Shown: positions 1 through 11,368 of the stretch, one piece after another
Layout: each line of letters starts with the position of its first letter
Numbering within the stretch: position 1 is the stretch's first letter
The notes under the pieces: generated by a model
Database searches by the model: none
What the model saw: the letters and a program-made list of their open reading frames with translations, nothing else
What the model was told of the DNA's origin: nothing
Position numbers and translations under genes: made by a program
From: Burkholderiales bacterium
GTDB lineage: Bacteria > Pseudomonadota > Gammaproteobacteria > Burkholderiales > Casimicrobiaceae
Reading direction: 5' to 3'
NCBI GenBank assembly: GCA_025927765.1
Contig: JAICKU010000011.1
Coordinates: forward strand, 1 to 64,000
DNA: 64,000 bases

Positions 1-251
1 GGGGCGTCGTGTCCGGACTCAAGCGGGAGTACCGTTCGCCGGAGGGTAAGCGCCTGCTCACCAACCTGATCCAGTTCGACGCCGCCGCGAACCCGGGCAG
101 CTCCGGCGGCCCGCTCGTCACGATGGACGGCGAGGTCGTCGGCATCGTGACCGGCATCCTCAATCCTAACAATCAGCGCGTGTTCATCGGCATCGGCTTC
201 GCCGTGCCCATCGAGAACGCCGCCGCGGCGGCGGGGCTTTCGCCGTTCTGA
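1..251 (+). CDS. C-terminal fragment of trypsin-like (HtrA/DegP-type) serine protease, truncated by window edge
   Basis: Partial ORF with the catalytic-serine motif NPGSSGGPL and downstream GIVTGI...GIGFAVPI typical of HtrA-type proteases. Confidence 0.8.
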   Translation, partial: GVVSGLKREYRSPEGKRLLTNLIQFDAAANPGSSGGPLVTMDGEVVGIVTGILNPNNQRVFIGIGFAVPIENAAAAAGLSPF

Positions 252-272
252 AACTTCAAGCCAGGGAGCGTC

Positions 273-1286
273 ATGGAAAACCGGGACAACGTCGGCAGCG
301 ACGTCGCGTCGCTGATGCAGCGCATTCTCTACGAAGTGAAGAAGGTCGTCGTCGGCCAGGATCACTTCCTCGAGCGCGTGCTGGTCGCGATCCTCGCGCA
401 GGGTCACCTGCTCGTCGAAGGCGTGCCGGGGCTCGCGAAGACGCTGACGGTGAAGACGCTCGCGCGCGTGATCCGCGGCTCGTACCGGCGCATCCAGTTC
501 ACGCCCGACCTCGTGCCCGCCGACCTCGTCGGCACGCGCATCTACAACCAGAAGACCGGCGAGTTCGCGACGTCGCTCGGGCCGGTGTTCACCAATCTGC
601 TGCTCGCCGACGAAATCAACCGTGCGCCGGCGAAGGTGCAAAGCGCGCTGCTCGAAGTGATGCAGGAGTACCAGGTCACGATCGCCGGCGAGACGCATCG
701 CGTGCCCAATCCCTTCCTCGTGATGGCCACACAGAACCCGATCGAGACCGAAGGCACGTATCCGCTGCCCGAAGCGCAGGTCGACCGCTTCATGATGAAG
801 GTGCTGGTGGGCTATCCGAGCGAGGAGGAGGAGTTCGTGATCGTCGAGCGCGTCACGGGCCTCGCCGCGGATGTGTCGACCGTCGCCACGACCGACCAGC
901 TCGCAGCACTCCAGCGCGAATGCCGCAACGGCTACGTCGATCCGTCGCTGATCCAGTACGCGGTGAAGCTCGCGACCGCCACGCGCTTTCCCGACCGCTA
1001 CGGCTTGAACGATTTCGGCAAGTACGTGACGTTCGGCGCGAGCCCGCGCGCGTCGATCGCGCTGATCGAAGGGGCGCGCGCGCTCGCGTACCTCCGCGGT
1101 CGCGACTACGTGCTGCCCGAGGACGTGAGCGATCTCGCGCCCGACGTGCTGCGCCACCGCCTCGTGCTGTCGTACGAAGCGCTCGCCGACGGCCTCGCCC
1201 CCGACGATCTCGTGCACCGGATCATGCAGCGCGTGCGGCCGCCGGAGAAGCCGCTCGAGACGCACGTGAGCTTCGCCCGGGCGTGA
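273..1286 (+). CDS. MoxR-family AAA+ ATPase
   Basis: 337 aa; Walker A-like GVPGLAKT, LLADEINRAPAKVQSALLEVMQE, MATQNPIETEGTYPLPEAQVDRF. Confidence 0.95.
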   Translation: MENRDNVGSDVASLMQRILYEVKKVVVGQDHFLERVLVAILAQGHLLVEGVPGLAKTLTVKTLARVIRGSYRRIQFTPDLVPADLVGTRIYNQKTGEFATSLGPVFTNLLLADEINRAPAKVQSALLEVMQEYQVTIAGETHRVPNPFLVMATQNPIETEGTYPLPEAQVDRFMMKVLVGYPSEEEEFVIVERVTGLAADVSTVATTDQLAALQRECRNGYVDPSLIQYAVKLATATRFPDRYGLNDFGKYVTFGASPRASIALIEGARALAYLRGRDYVLPEDVSDLAPDVLRHRLVLSYEALADGLAPDDLVHRIMQRVRPPEKPLETHVSFARA

Positions 1287-1295
1287 ATGGCATCC

Positions 1296-1350
1296 AAAAT
1301 GCGGGTCAGAGATGCATTTCGGAGTGAAATCCATCTCTGACCCGCATTTT
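1296..1350. repeat. GGGTCAGA-type palindromic repeat, copy 1 (25-bp arms with one mismatch, GGAGT loop)
   Basis: AAAATGCGGGTCAGAGATGCATTTC-GGAGT-GAAATCCATCTCTGACCCGCATTTT read directly. Confidence 0.9.
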
Positions 1351-1379
1351 GAAGGGTGACCCTCGTTTCACGGACAGCG

Positions 1380-2390
1380 ATGCGATTCCGACGCGCCAAA
1401 CCGCAAGCCGACGCGCAAACGCCTGCAAGCAACGTCGTTCCCATCGATTCGGCACGCAGCGCCGAGAACGCGCTGCGGCGGCTCGAATGGACGGTGCTGC
1501 GCCGGCTCGACGGCCTGCTGCACGGCGATTACCGCACGCTGTTCCGCGGCTTCGGCCTCGATCTCGCCGATTTGCGCGAGTACCAGTACCACGACGACGT
1601 GCGACACATCGACTGGAACGTCACGGCGCGCCTGTCGACGCCGTACGTGCGCGAGTACAACGAGGATCGCGACGTCACCGCGTGGTTCCTGCTCGACGTG
1701 AGCCCGTCGGTCGACTTCGGCTCGGGCGACGTGCGAAAGCGCAGCGTATCGATCGATTTCGTCACCGTTCTCGCGCGCGTGCTCACGCGCCACGGCAATC
1801 GCGTGGGCGCCGCGTTCTACGGCGAGACCATGGATACGGTGATCCCGCCGCGCAGCGGCCGCCGCCACGTGCTGGAGATCCTGCATCGGCTGATTCACCG
1901 TCCGCCGCCAACGGGCGCCACCGCCACGGACCTGCACGCATTCCTGAAGGGCGCGTTCCCCGCGATTCCGCGGCGCTCGCTCGTGTTCGTCGTGTCCGAC
2001 TTCATCAGCACGTCGGCGTGGGCGCCCGCACTCGCGCAGCTCGCCGAACGCCACGAAGTGATCGCCGTGCGCCTGTACGATCCGCTCGAGCGCGAGCTCC
2101 CCGACATCGGCCTCCTCACGATGCAGGACGCCGAAACGGGCGAGCAGGTGTTCGTCGACACGCACGATCGCGGTTTCCGCCGGCGTTTCCTGAAGGCCGC
2201 CGAAGAGCGCGAGACACGCATCCGCAACGGGTTTCGCGACGCGGGCGTCGATGCGCTGGAGCTTTCCACCAGCGACGATCTCGCCGACGCGATCATGCGC
2301 TTCGCCGACCTGCGCAAGCGGCGCAGCCGTCTCGCCGCCGGCGCGGTGATGCCGCGTACGTGGTCCCACGATGTCGTTCCTCTGGCCTGA
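1380..2390 (+). CDS. DUF58 domain-containing protein
   Basis: MRFRRAKPQ start; REYQYHDDVRHIDWNVTAR and LLDVSPSVDFGSG motifs; downstream of moxR and overlapping a VWA gene. Confidence 0.9.
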   Translation: MRFRRAKPQADAQTPASNVVPIDSARSAENALRRLEWTVLRRLDGLLHGDYRTLFRGFGLDLADLREYQYHDDVRHIDWNVTARLSTPYVREYNEDRDVTAWFLLDVSPSVDFGSGDVRKRSVSIDFVTVLARVLTRHGNRVGAAFYGETMDTVIPPRSGRRHVLEILHRLIHRPPPTGATATDLHAFLKGAFPAIPRRSLVFVVSDFISTSAWAPALAQLAERHEVIAVRLYDPLERELPDIGLLTMQDAETGEQVFVDTHDRGFRRRFLKAAEERETRIRNGFRDAGVDALELSTSDDLADAIMRFADLRKRRSRLAAGAVMPRTWSHDVVPLA

Positions 2391-3420
2391 ATTCCTCTAC
2401 CTCGCGGCGCTGCTGCCCGTGCTGGTCGGGCTGTACGTGCTGGCACTGCGCCGCAAGAAGCGGCTCGCCCTGCGCTATGCGAGCCTGTCGATGGTGCGCG
2501 ACGCGCTCGGCGTGCGCCAGCGCGTACGCCGGCACATTCCGCCGATCCTGTTCCTGATCGGCATCGCGCTGATGATCGTGGCGATGGCGCGGCCGGTCGC
2601 GACGGTCACGCTGCCGACGCAACACGAGCTCGTGATCCTCGCCATCGACGTATCGGGCAGCATGCGCGCCGTCGACGTGAAGCCTACGCGCCTCGCAGCC
2701 GCGCAGGAAGCCGCGCGCGCGTTCATCAACGACCAGCCGTCGAACGTCAAGATCGGCCTCGTGTCGTTCGCCGGCACCGCCGCCGTGGTGCAGCCGCCCA
2801 CCGAGAATCGCGACGACCTGCTCGCCGCGATCGACCGCTTCCAGCTGCAGCGCGCCACCGCGATCGGCAGCGGCCTGCTCGTCGCGCTGAAGTCGATCTT
2901 CCCCGACGTCGAATTCGACCTGCGCTCGTCGAACCCGCGACCGAAGCCCGACGCGAACGGCCAATCGCTCGACGACCTCGCGAAGGCGCCGAAGAAGACA
3001 CCACCGAAGCCGGTGCCGCCGGGCTCGTACATGTCGGCGGCGATCATCCTGCTGACCGACGGCCAGACGACGACCGGGCCCGATCCGATCGAGGCGGCGA
3101 AGATGGCGGCCGAGCGCGGCGTGCGCGTCTACACCGTGGGTGTCGGCACGGTCGAAGGCGAGGTGATCGGCTGGGAAGGCTGGTCGATGCGCGTCAAGCT
3201 CGACGAGGATTCGCTGAAGAAGATCGCCAACGTGACGCGCGGCGAGTACTACTACGCGGGCAACGCGAAGGACCTGAAGCAGATCTACAAGGGCATGAGC
3301 TCGAAGATGGTGATGCAGAAGCAGCAGACCGAGGTGAGCGCGCTGTTCGTCGCCGCCGCGCTGCTCTTCGTCATCGCCGGTGCCGGTCTCTCGCTCGCGT
3401 GGTTCAACCGGTTACTATAG
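2371..3420 (+). CDS. VWA domain-containing (BatA-like) membrane protein
   Basis: MIDAS motif AIDVSGSMRAVD, terminal TM segments, moxR-DUF58-VWA synteny. Confidence 0.9.
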   Translation: MSFLWPEFLYLAALLPVLVGLYVLALRRKKRLALRYASLSMVRDALGVRQRVRRHIPPILFLIGIALMIVAMARPVATVTLPTQHELVILAIDVSGSMRAVDVKPTRLAAAQEAARAFINDQPSNVKIGLVSFAGTAAVVQPPTENRDDLLAAIDRFQLQRATAIGSGLLVALKSIFPDVEFDLRSSNPRPKPDANGQSLDDLAKAPKKTPPKPVPPGSYMSAAIILLTDGQTTTGPDPIEAAKMAAERGVRVYTVGVGTVEGEVIGWEGWSMRVKLDEDSLKKIANVTRGEYYYAGNAKDLKQIYKGMSSKMVMQKQQTEVSALFVAAALLFVIAGAGLSLAWFNRLL

Positions 3421-3448
3421 GTCTTCAGTCGATCACCGAGGGCCCGCA

Positions 3449-3832
3449 ATGACCGATTTCAACTCGCAGCGCAATCGTGTCGTGTGGTTCGACATCCCGG
3501 TGCAGAACCTCGATCGCGCGAGCGCGTTCTACCGCGGCGTGCTCGCGGTCGACGTCGAGATCGTGTCGATGAGCGAAACGTCGTTCGCCGTGATCGCGCA
3601 CGACGAAGGCAACGGCGGCTGCCTGATCCCCGACGCCGGCGCGATCGCCAACGCGGGGGTGCTCGTATACCTCAACGCCGACGGCCGCATTCGCGACGCG
3701 CTGCAGCGTGTCGAAGAGCTCGGGGGACGCATCGTCCAGCCGTTGCATGCCATCGGCGAGCACGGCTTTCGCGCCGTGATCCTCGACAGCGAAGGCAATC
3801 GGCTGGCGCTCCATTCGAGCGTCGACGCGTAG
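3449..3832 (+). CDS. VOC family (glyoxalase-like) protein
   Basis: MTDFNSQRNRVVWFDIPVQNLDRASAFYRGVL...LDSEGNRLALHS. Confidence 0.85.
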   Translation: MTDFNSQRNRVVWFDIPVQNLDRASAFYRGVLAVDVEIVSMSETSFAVIAHDEGNGGCLIPDAGAIANAGVLVYLNADGRIRDALQRVEELGGRIVQPLHAIGEHGFRAVILDSEGNRLALHSSVDA

Positions 3833-3860
3833 GCGTCGCCGCAACGACGACAGCGCCATC

Positions 3861-4886
3861 GTGCGCGCCGCGCTGATTCGCCGCGTGCTGGCACCGATCG
3901 CGCGGCGCGCCGGCTACGCGGCGCGGCTGCGCCGCGAGCAGTCGTACTACGCCGAGCGCGCGCAGGTGCACGACCTGCCGCCGATCTTCCATTACTGGTC
4001 TAACCGCTACCTGCGACCGAAGCTCGAGGCATTCGGCTTCGCGCATCCCGACGCGTTCTTCGCGCTCTACGTCGGGCGCGCATTGAGATTGCGCCAGGAA
4101 GGCCGCGGCATCGTCGCGAGCATCGGCGCCGGGAACTGCGACACCGAGATCCGGCTCGCGCAGGCGCTCGTCGCGCAAGGCTTCGACGGCTTCGAGATCG
4201 AATGCATCGACCTGAATCGGCGCATGCTCGAGCGTGGCGCCGCCGACGCCCGGGCGGCGGGCCTGGAGGGCTCGATGCGCTTCACGCAGGCCGATTTCAA
4301 CAAGTGGACGCCGGCGCGACGCTACGACGCGATCGTCGCCAACCAGTCGCTGCACCACGTGCTGGCGCTCGAGCATCTGCTCGACGCGATCCGCGGCGCG
4401 CTCGCGCCGAACGGCCTCTTCGTCACGTCGGACATGATCGGCCGCAATGGCCATCAGCGCTGGCCGGAAGCGCGCGCGATCGTGGACGAATTCTGGACGG
4501 AATTGCCGTCCGCGTACCGCCGCAACCTGCAGCTCGGGCGCCATGAAGAGCGCTTTCTCGACTGGGATTGCGCGGGCGACGGCTTCGAAGGCATTCGTGC
4601 GCAGGACGTGCTGCCGCTTCTGATCGAGCGCTTCGCGTTCGATCTCTTCATCGCGTTCGGCAACGTGATCGATCCGTTCATCGACCGCTCGTTCGGGCAT
4701 CACTTCGATGCAAACAACGCGCGGGATCGCGATTTCATCGACCGCGTGCACGCGCGCGACGAAGCGGAGATCGCCGCCGGGCGCCTGACGCCGACGCACA
4801 TGATGGCGGTGATGCGGGTGGGCGGCGCAGGCGCGCCATTGACGGTGGGTGGGCTGACGCCAGAGCGCTGCGTCCGTCGCCAGTAA
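3861..4886 (+). CDS. class I SAM-dependent methyltransferase
   Basis: VASIGAGNCDTEIRLA (SAM motif I), FEIECIDLNRRML, YDAIVANQSLHHVLALEHLL. Confidence 0.85.
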   Translation: MRAALIRRVLAPIARRAGYAARLRREQSYYAERAQVHDLPPIFHYWSNRYLRPKLEAFGFAHPDAFFALYVGRALRLRQEGRGIVASIGAGNCDTEIRLAQALVAQGFDGFEIECIDLNRRMLERGAADARAAGLEGSMRFTQADFNKWTPARRYDAIVANQSLHHVLALEHLLDAIRGALAPNGLFVTSDMIGRNGHQRWPEARAIVDEFWTELPSAYRRNLQLGRHEERFLDWDCAGDGFEGIRAQDVLPLLIERFAFDLFIAFGNVIDPFIDRSFGHHFDANNARDRDFIDRVHARDEAEIAAGRLTPTHMMAVMRVGGAGAPLTVGGLTPERCVRRQ

Positions 4887-4953
4887 AGAAAATCGGGGTC
4901 AGAGATGTATTTCACCGATGCTCGGGAAATTCATCTCTGACCCCGATTTTCTT
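4886..4953. repeat. GGGGTCAGA-type palindromic repeat, copy 2, between convergent genes
   Basis: 22-bp perfect outer arms AAGAAAATCGGGGTCAGAGATG / CATCTCTGACCCCGATTTTCTT, then TATTTC/GAAATT with one mismatch. Confidence 0.9.
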
Positions 4954-4975
4954 CTGAACCCTGGTCCCTGGCCCC

Positions 4976-6079
4976 TCACGTCATCACCAACTTCCGATGC
5001 GCCTGCACGCTCATCAGGATGCCGAGGCCGATGAACAGCGAAATGAGCGCGGTGCCGCCGTATGACACGAGCGGCAGCGGCACGCCGACGACCGGCAGGA
5101 GGCCGCTCACCATCGCCATGTTGACGAACGCGTAGGTGAAGAACATCAGCGTGATCGCGCCGGCAAGGAGCCGCGCGAAGAGCGTCGACGCGTGCGCGGT
5201 GATCATCATCGCGCGCCCGATCAGGAGCAGGTAGAGCACGAGCAGCACGGTGTTTCCGATCAGGCCGAATTCCTCGCCGAATACCGCGAAGATGAAGTCG
5301 GTGTGACGCTCGGGCAGGAAGTCGAGGTGCGTCTGCGTGCCGTTCAGCCAGCCTTTGCCGACGATGCCGCCCGAGCCGATGGCGATCGAGGCCTGCATCG
5401 AGTGGTAGCCGGCACCGAGCGGGTCGCGCGACGGATCGAGAAACGTGAGGATGCGCTCGCGCTGGTAGTCGTGCAGGTGCGTCCACACCATCGGCCCCAC
5501 GGCGGCGCCGAGCGCGGCGAGGCCCATGATGATCTTCCACGAGAGCCCGGCGAGGAACAACACGTAGAATCCCGACGCGCCGATCAGAAGCGACGTGCCG
5601 AGATCGGGCTGGCGCTTGATCAGGTACACGGGAACGACGATCAGCACCGCCGCGAACACGAAGTCGCGGATGCGGATGCGCCCCTCGAACTTCTGGAAGT
5701 ACCACGCGAGCATCAGCGGCAGCGCGATCTTCATCAGCTCCGACGGCTGGAAGCGCGCGACGCCGAGGTTCAGCCACCGGCGCGAGCCGTTGACGACGAC
5801 ACCGAACATCGCGACGCCCACGAGCATCGCCACCGCGACGATGTAGAGCGGCACCGCGACGCGCGCGAGCGTCTGCGGCGCGATGTTCGCGAACATCCAC
5901 ATCAGCACGATCGCGAACGACAGGCTCATCACCTGGCTCGTTTCGCGCGCGATGCTCTGGTCGGCGGCGGAGAAGAGCGTGACGAGCCCCACGCCGACGA
6001 TCGCGAGCGCGCACACGAAGAGCATCGGGTCGATGCGCCGCGCGAGCACTTCCCACAGGCGTGCGAGCATCGTGCCCAT
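4976..6079 (-). CDS. rodA: rod shape-determining protein RodA (SEDS family)
   Basis: Polytopic SEDS protein; GWLNGTQTHLDFLPERHTDFIFAVFGEEFG; next to the PBP2 gene. Confidence 0.95.
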   Translation of the reverse strand: MGTMLARLWEVLARRIDPMLFVCALAIVGVGLVTLFSAADQSIARETSQVMSLSFAIVLMWMFANIAPQTLARVAVPLYIVAVAMLVGVAMFGVVVNGSRRWLNLGVARFQPSELMKIALPLMLAWYFQKFEGRIRIRDFVFAAVLIVVPVYLIKRQPDLGTSLLIGASGFYVLFLAGLSWKIIMGLAALGAAVGPMVWTHLHDYQRERILTFLDPSRDPLGAGYHSMQASIAIGSGGIVGKGWLNGTQTHLDFLPERHTDFIFAVFGEEFGLIGNTVLLVLYLLLIGRAMMITAHASTLFARLLAGAITLMFFTYAFVNMAMVSGLLPVVGVPLPLVSYGGTALISLFIGLGILMSVQAHRKLVMT

Positions 6080-6123
6080 TCAGTGCCGCGCTCCCACGCG
6101 CGAATTCGTCGCCTCGGTCACGT

Positions 6124-8091
6124 TCAATCGCCGTCGTCGTCGTCGCTGTCCGGCATGTCCTTCGCCGCACCCGGCTCGGATTCGCCGAGCAGCCAGCGGT
6201 CGAACACCTTGCGCGCGATCGGCGCGGCGGCCGACGCGCCGAAGCCCCCGTTCTCCACGAGCACCGCCACGGCGATTTTCGGGTGGTCCGCCGGCGCGTA
6301 CGCCTCGAACCACGCGTGGTCGCGCAGCCGCTCGTCGACCTTGTGCTCGGAGTACTTCTCACCCTTGAGCGAGAACACCTGCGCCGTGCCGGTCTTGCCG
6401 GCGCTCACGTACTTCGCATCCTTGAACGCCGCCGCGGCCGTGCCTTCCTTGTTGACGCCGACGAGTGCGTGCTTGATCACGGCCAGCTGCTCGGGCTTCA
6501 CGTCGAGCTTCGACGCCGGCTGCGCGGCAATCTCGCGCACCTCGCCCGTCTTCACGTTCGTCACCGATTTGACGAGGTGCGGCGTGTAACCGACGCCGTC
6601 GTTGGCGATCATCGCGATCGCGTGCGCGAGCTGCATCGGCGTGAACGCGTTGTAGCCCTGGCCGATCCCCGCCGAGATCGAGTCGCCGAGGTACCACTTG
6701 CGGTGCTCGTCGCGATAGTTCTTGCCGGCGAAGCGCTGGCGCTTCCAGGCGCGCGACGGCAGCACGCCGGTCAGCTCGCCTTCGATGTCGATGCCGGTCT
6801 TCGCGCCGAAGCCGAGCTTGCCCAGGAAACGGGCGGTGTCGTCGATGTCGGTGTCGTTGGCGAGCATGTAGTAGTACGTGTCGCACGACTGCACGATCGA
6901 CTTGTACATGTCGACGGTGCCGTGGCCGCCCGGCTTGTCGTCGCGGAAGCGGTGCGCCTGCCCGGGGATCTGGAAGAACCCCGGGTCGTAGATCGTCTGG
7001 TTCGGCGTGCGCTTGCCGGAGTTGAGCGCGGCGAGCGCGAGATACGGCTTGATCGTCGAGCCCGGCGGATAGGCGCCGCGAAGCGGCCGATTCAAGAGGG
7101 GCTTGTCCGGCGATTCGTTCAGTTCCTGCCAGTTCGCGGGGTCGATGCCGTCGACGAAGAGGTTGGGGTCGAATCCGGGCTTCGACACGAACGCGAGCAC
7201 GTCGCCCGACGTGGGATCGATCGCAACGAGCGCGCCGCGGCGGTCGCCGAACGCCTGCTCGGCCACTTCCTGCAGCTTGATGTCGATGGAGAGCCGCAGG
7301 TTGTTGCCGGCGATCGGCGGCGTGCGCTTCAGCGTGCGCACCGCGCGGCCGCCCGAATCGACCTCGACGTCCTCGACGCCGGTGGTGCCGTGCAAATCGC
7401 GCTCGTACGAGAGTTCCACGCCCACCTTGCCGATGTAGTCGGAGCCCTTGTAGTTCGCCGTCTCGTCCCACTCGGCGATCCGCTCGTTGTCCTTGTCGTT
7501 GATGCGGCCGATGTAGCCGACGACGTGCGACGCGATCTCGCCGAACGGATATTGGCGGAAGAGCCGCGCCTTGATGTCGACGCCCGGGAAGCGATAGCGA
7601 TTGACGGCGAAGCGCGCCACTTCCTCGTCGGTCAGCTTCGTGCGGATGGGCAGGCTCTCGAAGTTCTTCGATTCGTCGAGCAGCTTGCGAAAGCGCTTGC
7701 GATCGCGCGGCTCGATGTTCACGATCTCTGCGAGCTTGTCGATCGTCGCCTCGAGGTTGCCGATGCGCGACGGGGTGATCTCGAGCGTGTACGCGGAATA
7801 GCTTTGCGCGAGCACGATGCCGTTGCGGTCGGTGATCACGCCGCGGTTCGGCACGATGGGCACGATCGCGATGCGATTCGTGTCGGCGAGCGTTTCGAAA
7901 TGCGCGTGCTGCACGACCTGCAGGTAGAAGAAGCGCGTGAAGAGGCCGCAGAACGCGAGGAACACGAGCACGCCGACGAGCGACAGCCGGCGCCGGAACA
8001 GGAACAGGTCGCGCTCGGGATTGCGCAGCTCGGACGGCTCGTAGCCGCCGCTTCCGCGACCGCGCGACGTGAAGATCAGGCGGCCCGGCAT
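6124..8091 (-). CDS. mrdA: penicillin-binding protein 2
   Basis: Transpeptidase motifs PPGSTIKP (SxxK) and SAGKTGTAQV (KTG); rodA-mrdA-mreDCB order. Confidence 0.96.
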   Translation of the reverse strand: MPGRLIFTSRGRGSGGYEPSELRNPERDLFLFRRRLSLVGVLVFLAFCGLFTRFFYLQVVQHAHFETLADTNRIAIVPIVPNRGVITDRNGIVLAQSYSAYTLEITPSRIGNLEATIDKLAEIVNIEPRDRKRFRKLLDESKNFESLPIRTKLTDEEVARFAVNRYRFPGVDIKARLFRQYPFGEIASHVVGYIGRINDKDNERIAEWDETANYKGSDYIGKVGVELSYERDLHGTTGVEDVEVDSGGRAVRTLKRTPPIAGNNLRLSIDIKLQEVAEQAFGDRRGALVAIDPTSGDVLAFVSKPGFDPNLFVDGIDPANWQELNESPDKPLLNRPLRGAYPPGSTIKPYLALAALNSGKRTPNQTIYDPGFFQIPGQAHRFRDDKPGGHGTVDMYKSIVQSCDTYYYMLANDTDIDDTARFLGKLGFGAKTGIDIEGELTGVLPSRAWKRQRFAGKNYRDEHRKWYLGDSISAGIGQGYNAFTPMQLAHAIAMIANDGVGYTPHLVKSVTNVKTGEVREIAAQPASKLDVKPEQLAVIKHALVGVNKEGTAAAAFKDAKYVSAGKTGTAQVFSLKGEKYSEHKVDERLRDHAWFEAYAPADHPKIAVAVLVENGGFGASAAAPIARKVFDRWLLGESEPGAAKDMPDSDDDDGD

Positions 8092-8110
8092 GGCGCCTCT
8101 CGCGGTACCG

Positions 8111-8659
8111 TCAGAATCCGTCGTTGCGGCGCGACCGCGACGGACGCTGCGGCGTCTGCAACAGCACCGACACGAGCGGCCAGAGTGCGGCCCCGACGAG
8201 CGGCGGCGCGAGGTAAGTCCACTTCGGCAGCATCGCGCCGCCGACGAAGCGCACGAGCAGCACGATCAGCGAGCACAGCACGAGCAGCACGGCCACCTGC
8301 ACCGCCTGCTGCCACAGCGGAAAGCGCAGCACGCGACGGCGGAAATATTCGGCGCCGTACGCGAGCACCGCGTACGCAAGCGCGTGCTGGCCGAACACGG
8401 TGGCGTCGCCCACGTCCATCACGAGACCCACGAACCACGCGCTGCCGACGCCCACGTAGCGCGGCTGCTGGATGCACCAGTAGAGCAGCACGAGGGCGAG
8501 AAAGTCGGGCCGATACGTCATCGCCTCGGGGGGCAGCGGCACGAGGTTCAGCGTGAGACCGACGGCGATCGACAGCAGCACGAACCACGGCTTCGCCGGC
8601 CGCAGGATCTCCTCCGGCGCCGCCGGCACGAAGCTGCCCATATGCGGCAGTACACGCAT
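8111..8659 (-). CDS. mreD: rod shape-determining protein MreD
   Basis: Small polytopic protein between mrdA and mreC; RPDFLALVLLYWCIQQPRYVGVGSAW. Confidence 0.92.
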   Translation of the reverse strand: MRVLPHMGSFVPAAPEEILRPAKPWFVLLSIAVGLTLNLVPLPPEAMTYRPDFLALVLLYWCIQQPRYVGVGSAWFVGLVMDVGDATVFGQHALAYAVLAYGAEYFRRRVLRFPLWQQAVQVAVLLVLCSLIVLLVRFVGGAMLPKWTYLAPPLVGAALWPLVSVLLQTPQRPSRSRRNDGF

Positions 8660-9585
8660 CAGGGAGCGATGCGCCGCGCTTTCGCGCGCGCGCCTTTCTT
8701 CGTCGTGTCCGTGTCGCTCGCCTCCTCCGGCCGTGGCGGCGGCGGCGACGACGGCGCGAGCACGAGCAGGAACTTGCTGTGATCGATGCCCGCGAGCGGC
8801 TTGCAGACGATGCGCGCGAACATCTGGCCCGTGTCGCGCACGACGTCGACGATCTCGGCCACGGCGAGGCCGGGGGGATACGTGCCGTCGAGACCCGACG
8901 TGAGCAGGCGATCGCCGACGCGCAGGTCCGCCGACGGCGACGTGAAGCGCAGTTCCGGCGCGCGGCCGGTGCCGTTGCCGAACAGCACGCTCCGCGCGGC
9001 GTTGCGCTCGACCTGCACGGGCACCGCCTGGTCGCGATCGGTGATGAGCGTGACCTCGGCCATGTACGGATACACGCGCGTCACCTGCCCGACGACGCCG
9101 TTCTCGTCGATCACGCCGGCGCCCGCCTGCACGCCCGCGCTCGTCCCCTTGTCGACGAACACCTTCTGCGCGAACGGATCGCGGCCGGCATAGAGCACCT
9201 CCACCGCGATCGCGGTGCTGCCATCGCGCGAGCGCACGTCGAGCAGCGCGCGCAGCCGCGCGTTCTCCTCCTCGACGCGGTGGTAACCCATCGTCGCCGG
9301 TGCGCGCGCGACCAGTTCCTGTCGCAGGGCCGCATTCTCGTCCGCAAGCTGCCGCTTCGAACCGAAGTAGTCGGCGACGAACGCAAGCGCCGCGCCCGGC
9401 ATGCCGAGCGCACGTCCCACGGGATAGAGCGCGATCGCAACCCCCTGGCGCACGTTCTCGAGATAGCGGTAGCGCGTGTCGGCGAAGAGGAGCGCGACCG
9501 ACAGCAGGCCGAAGATCGCGAGCCGCGTGAGCGGCGAGGGCCCGCGATTGAAGAACGGCTGGCTGTCGACGGGGATCGGACGCAT
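8659..9585 (-). CDS. mreC: rod shape-determining protein MreC
   Basis: N-terminal TM, coiled coil, VLYAGRDPFAQKVFVDKGTSAGVQ; mre synteny. Confidence 0.95.
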   Translation of the reverse strand: MRPIPVDSQPFFNRGPSPLTRLAIFGLLSVALLFADTRYRYLENVRQGVAIALYPVGRALGMPGAALAFVADYFGSKRQLADENAALRQELVARAPATMGYHRVEEENARLRALLDVRSRDGSTAIAVEVLYAGRDPFAQKVFVDKGTSAGVQAGAGVIDENGVVGQVTRVYPYMAEVTLITDRDQAVPVQVERNAARSVLFGNGTGRAPELRFTSPSADLRVGDRLLTSGLDGTYPPGLAVAEIVDVVRDTGQMFARIVCKPLAGIDHSKFLLVLAPSSPPPPRPEEASDTDTTKKGARAKARRIAP

Positions 9586-9611
9586 GCTCGGCTTCCTGGC
9601 GTCAGCGAAAC

Positions 9612-9700
9612 GTCGGTGGGTCAGAGCACGCCATCGCCGCTCGCTCCCGCCCGCATTTCGGTTCGCACCTCACCCTGCCCGCCCTGACCCCGAACTCGCG
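9612..9700. repeat. degenerate GGGTCAGA inverted pair, copy 3, mreC/mreB intergenic
   Basis: GGTGGGTCAGAGC (~9616-9628) and inverted CCCTGACCCCGA (~9682-9693); remaining arms diverged. Confidence 0.5.
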
Positions 9701-9763
9701 ATTGGCATCGACTTCGCTACATCGACGTAATGCGCCGAACCGCGACGGCGCGCGGCAACGCTT

Positions 9764-10894
<1,131 letters not shown>

Positions 10895-10992
10895 CTAAGC
10901 TTCCGTTTTCTCCGCATGGGTTCGGCGCGCTTTTTTCATGCGAAATGCATGACGCGCCGCCCGCCGCCTCGCCGAGCTCGGGGTCGGACTCC

Positions 10993-11060
10993 GGCAAAAC
11001 TGGGGTCAGACCCGATTTTCCGGCGACGTATCGGAAAGTCGAGTCCCACCCCAATGTCCG
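10993..11060. repeat. degenerate GGGGTCAGA inverted repeat, copy 4, mreB/gatC intergenic
   Basis: CTGGGGTCAGACCCGATTTTCCGG and inverted ATCGGAAAGTCGAGTCCCACCCCA. Confidence 0.55.
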
Positions 11061-11080
11061 CCCGACCCTAAACTGGGGCC

Positions 11081-11368
11081 ATGAGCTTTTCGTCCGACGA
11101 CATCGCGCGTCTCGCACGCCTTGCGCGCATCCGCCTCGACGCCGTCGAGACGAACGACGTGCGCGAGAAGCTCGACGCGATCTTCTCGCTGATCGACGCG
11201 CTGCAGGCGATCGACACGGCGGGGGTCGCCCCGATGGCGCACGCGCAGGACGTGATGCTGCCGCTGCGCGACGACATCGTTACGAGGGAAGACTGTCGCG
11301 CCCGCTTCCAGGCGCAGGCGCCGGAAGTGGCGGACGGCCTGTATATCGTGCCGCGGGTCGTCGAATGA
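11081..11368 (+). CDS. gatC: Asp-tRNA(Asn)/Glu-tRNA(Gln) amidotransferase subunit C
   Basis: [20 protein letters not shown]...; overlaps gatA start. Confidence 0.95.
   Translation: MSFSSDDIARLARLARIRLDAVETNDVREKLDAIFSLIDALQAIDTAGVAPMAHAQDVMLPLRDDIVTREDCRARFQAQAPEVADGLYIVPRVVE

Noticed and set aside
6061-8556. 831-aa plus-strand ORF opposite mrdA and mreD
   Set aside because: Low-complexity Arg/Ala/Asp-rich shadow ORF of high-GC coding DNA; the opposite strand encodes a clear PBP2 with catalytic motifs.
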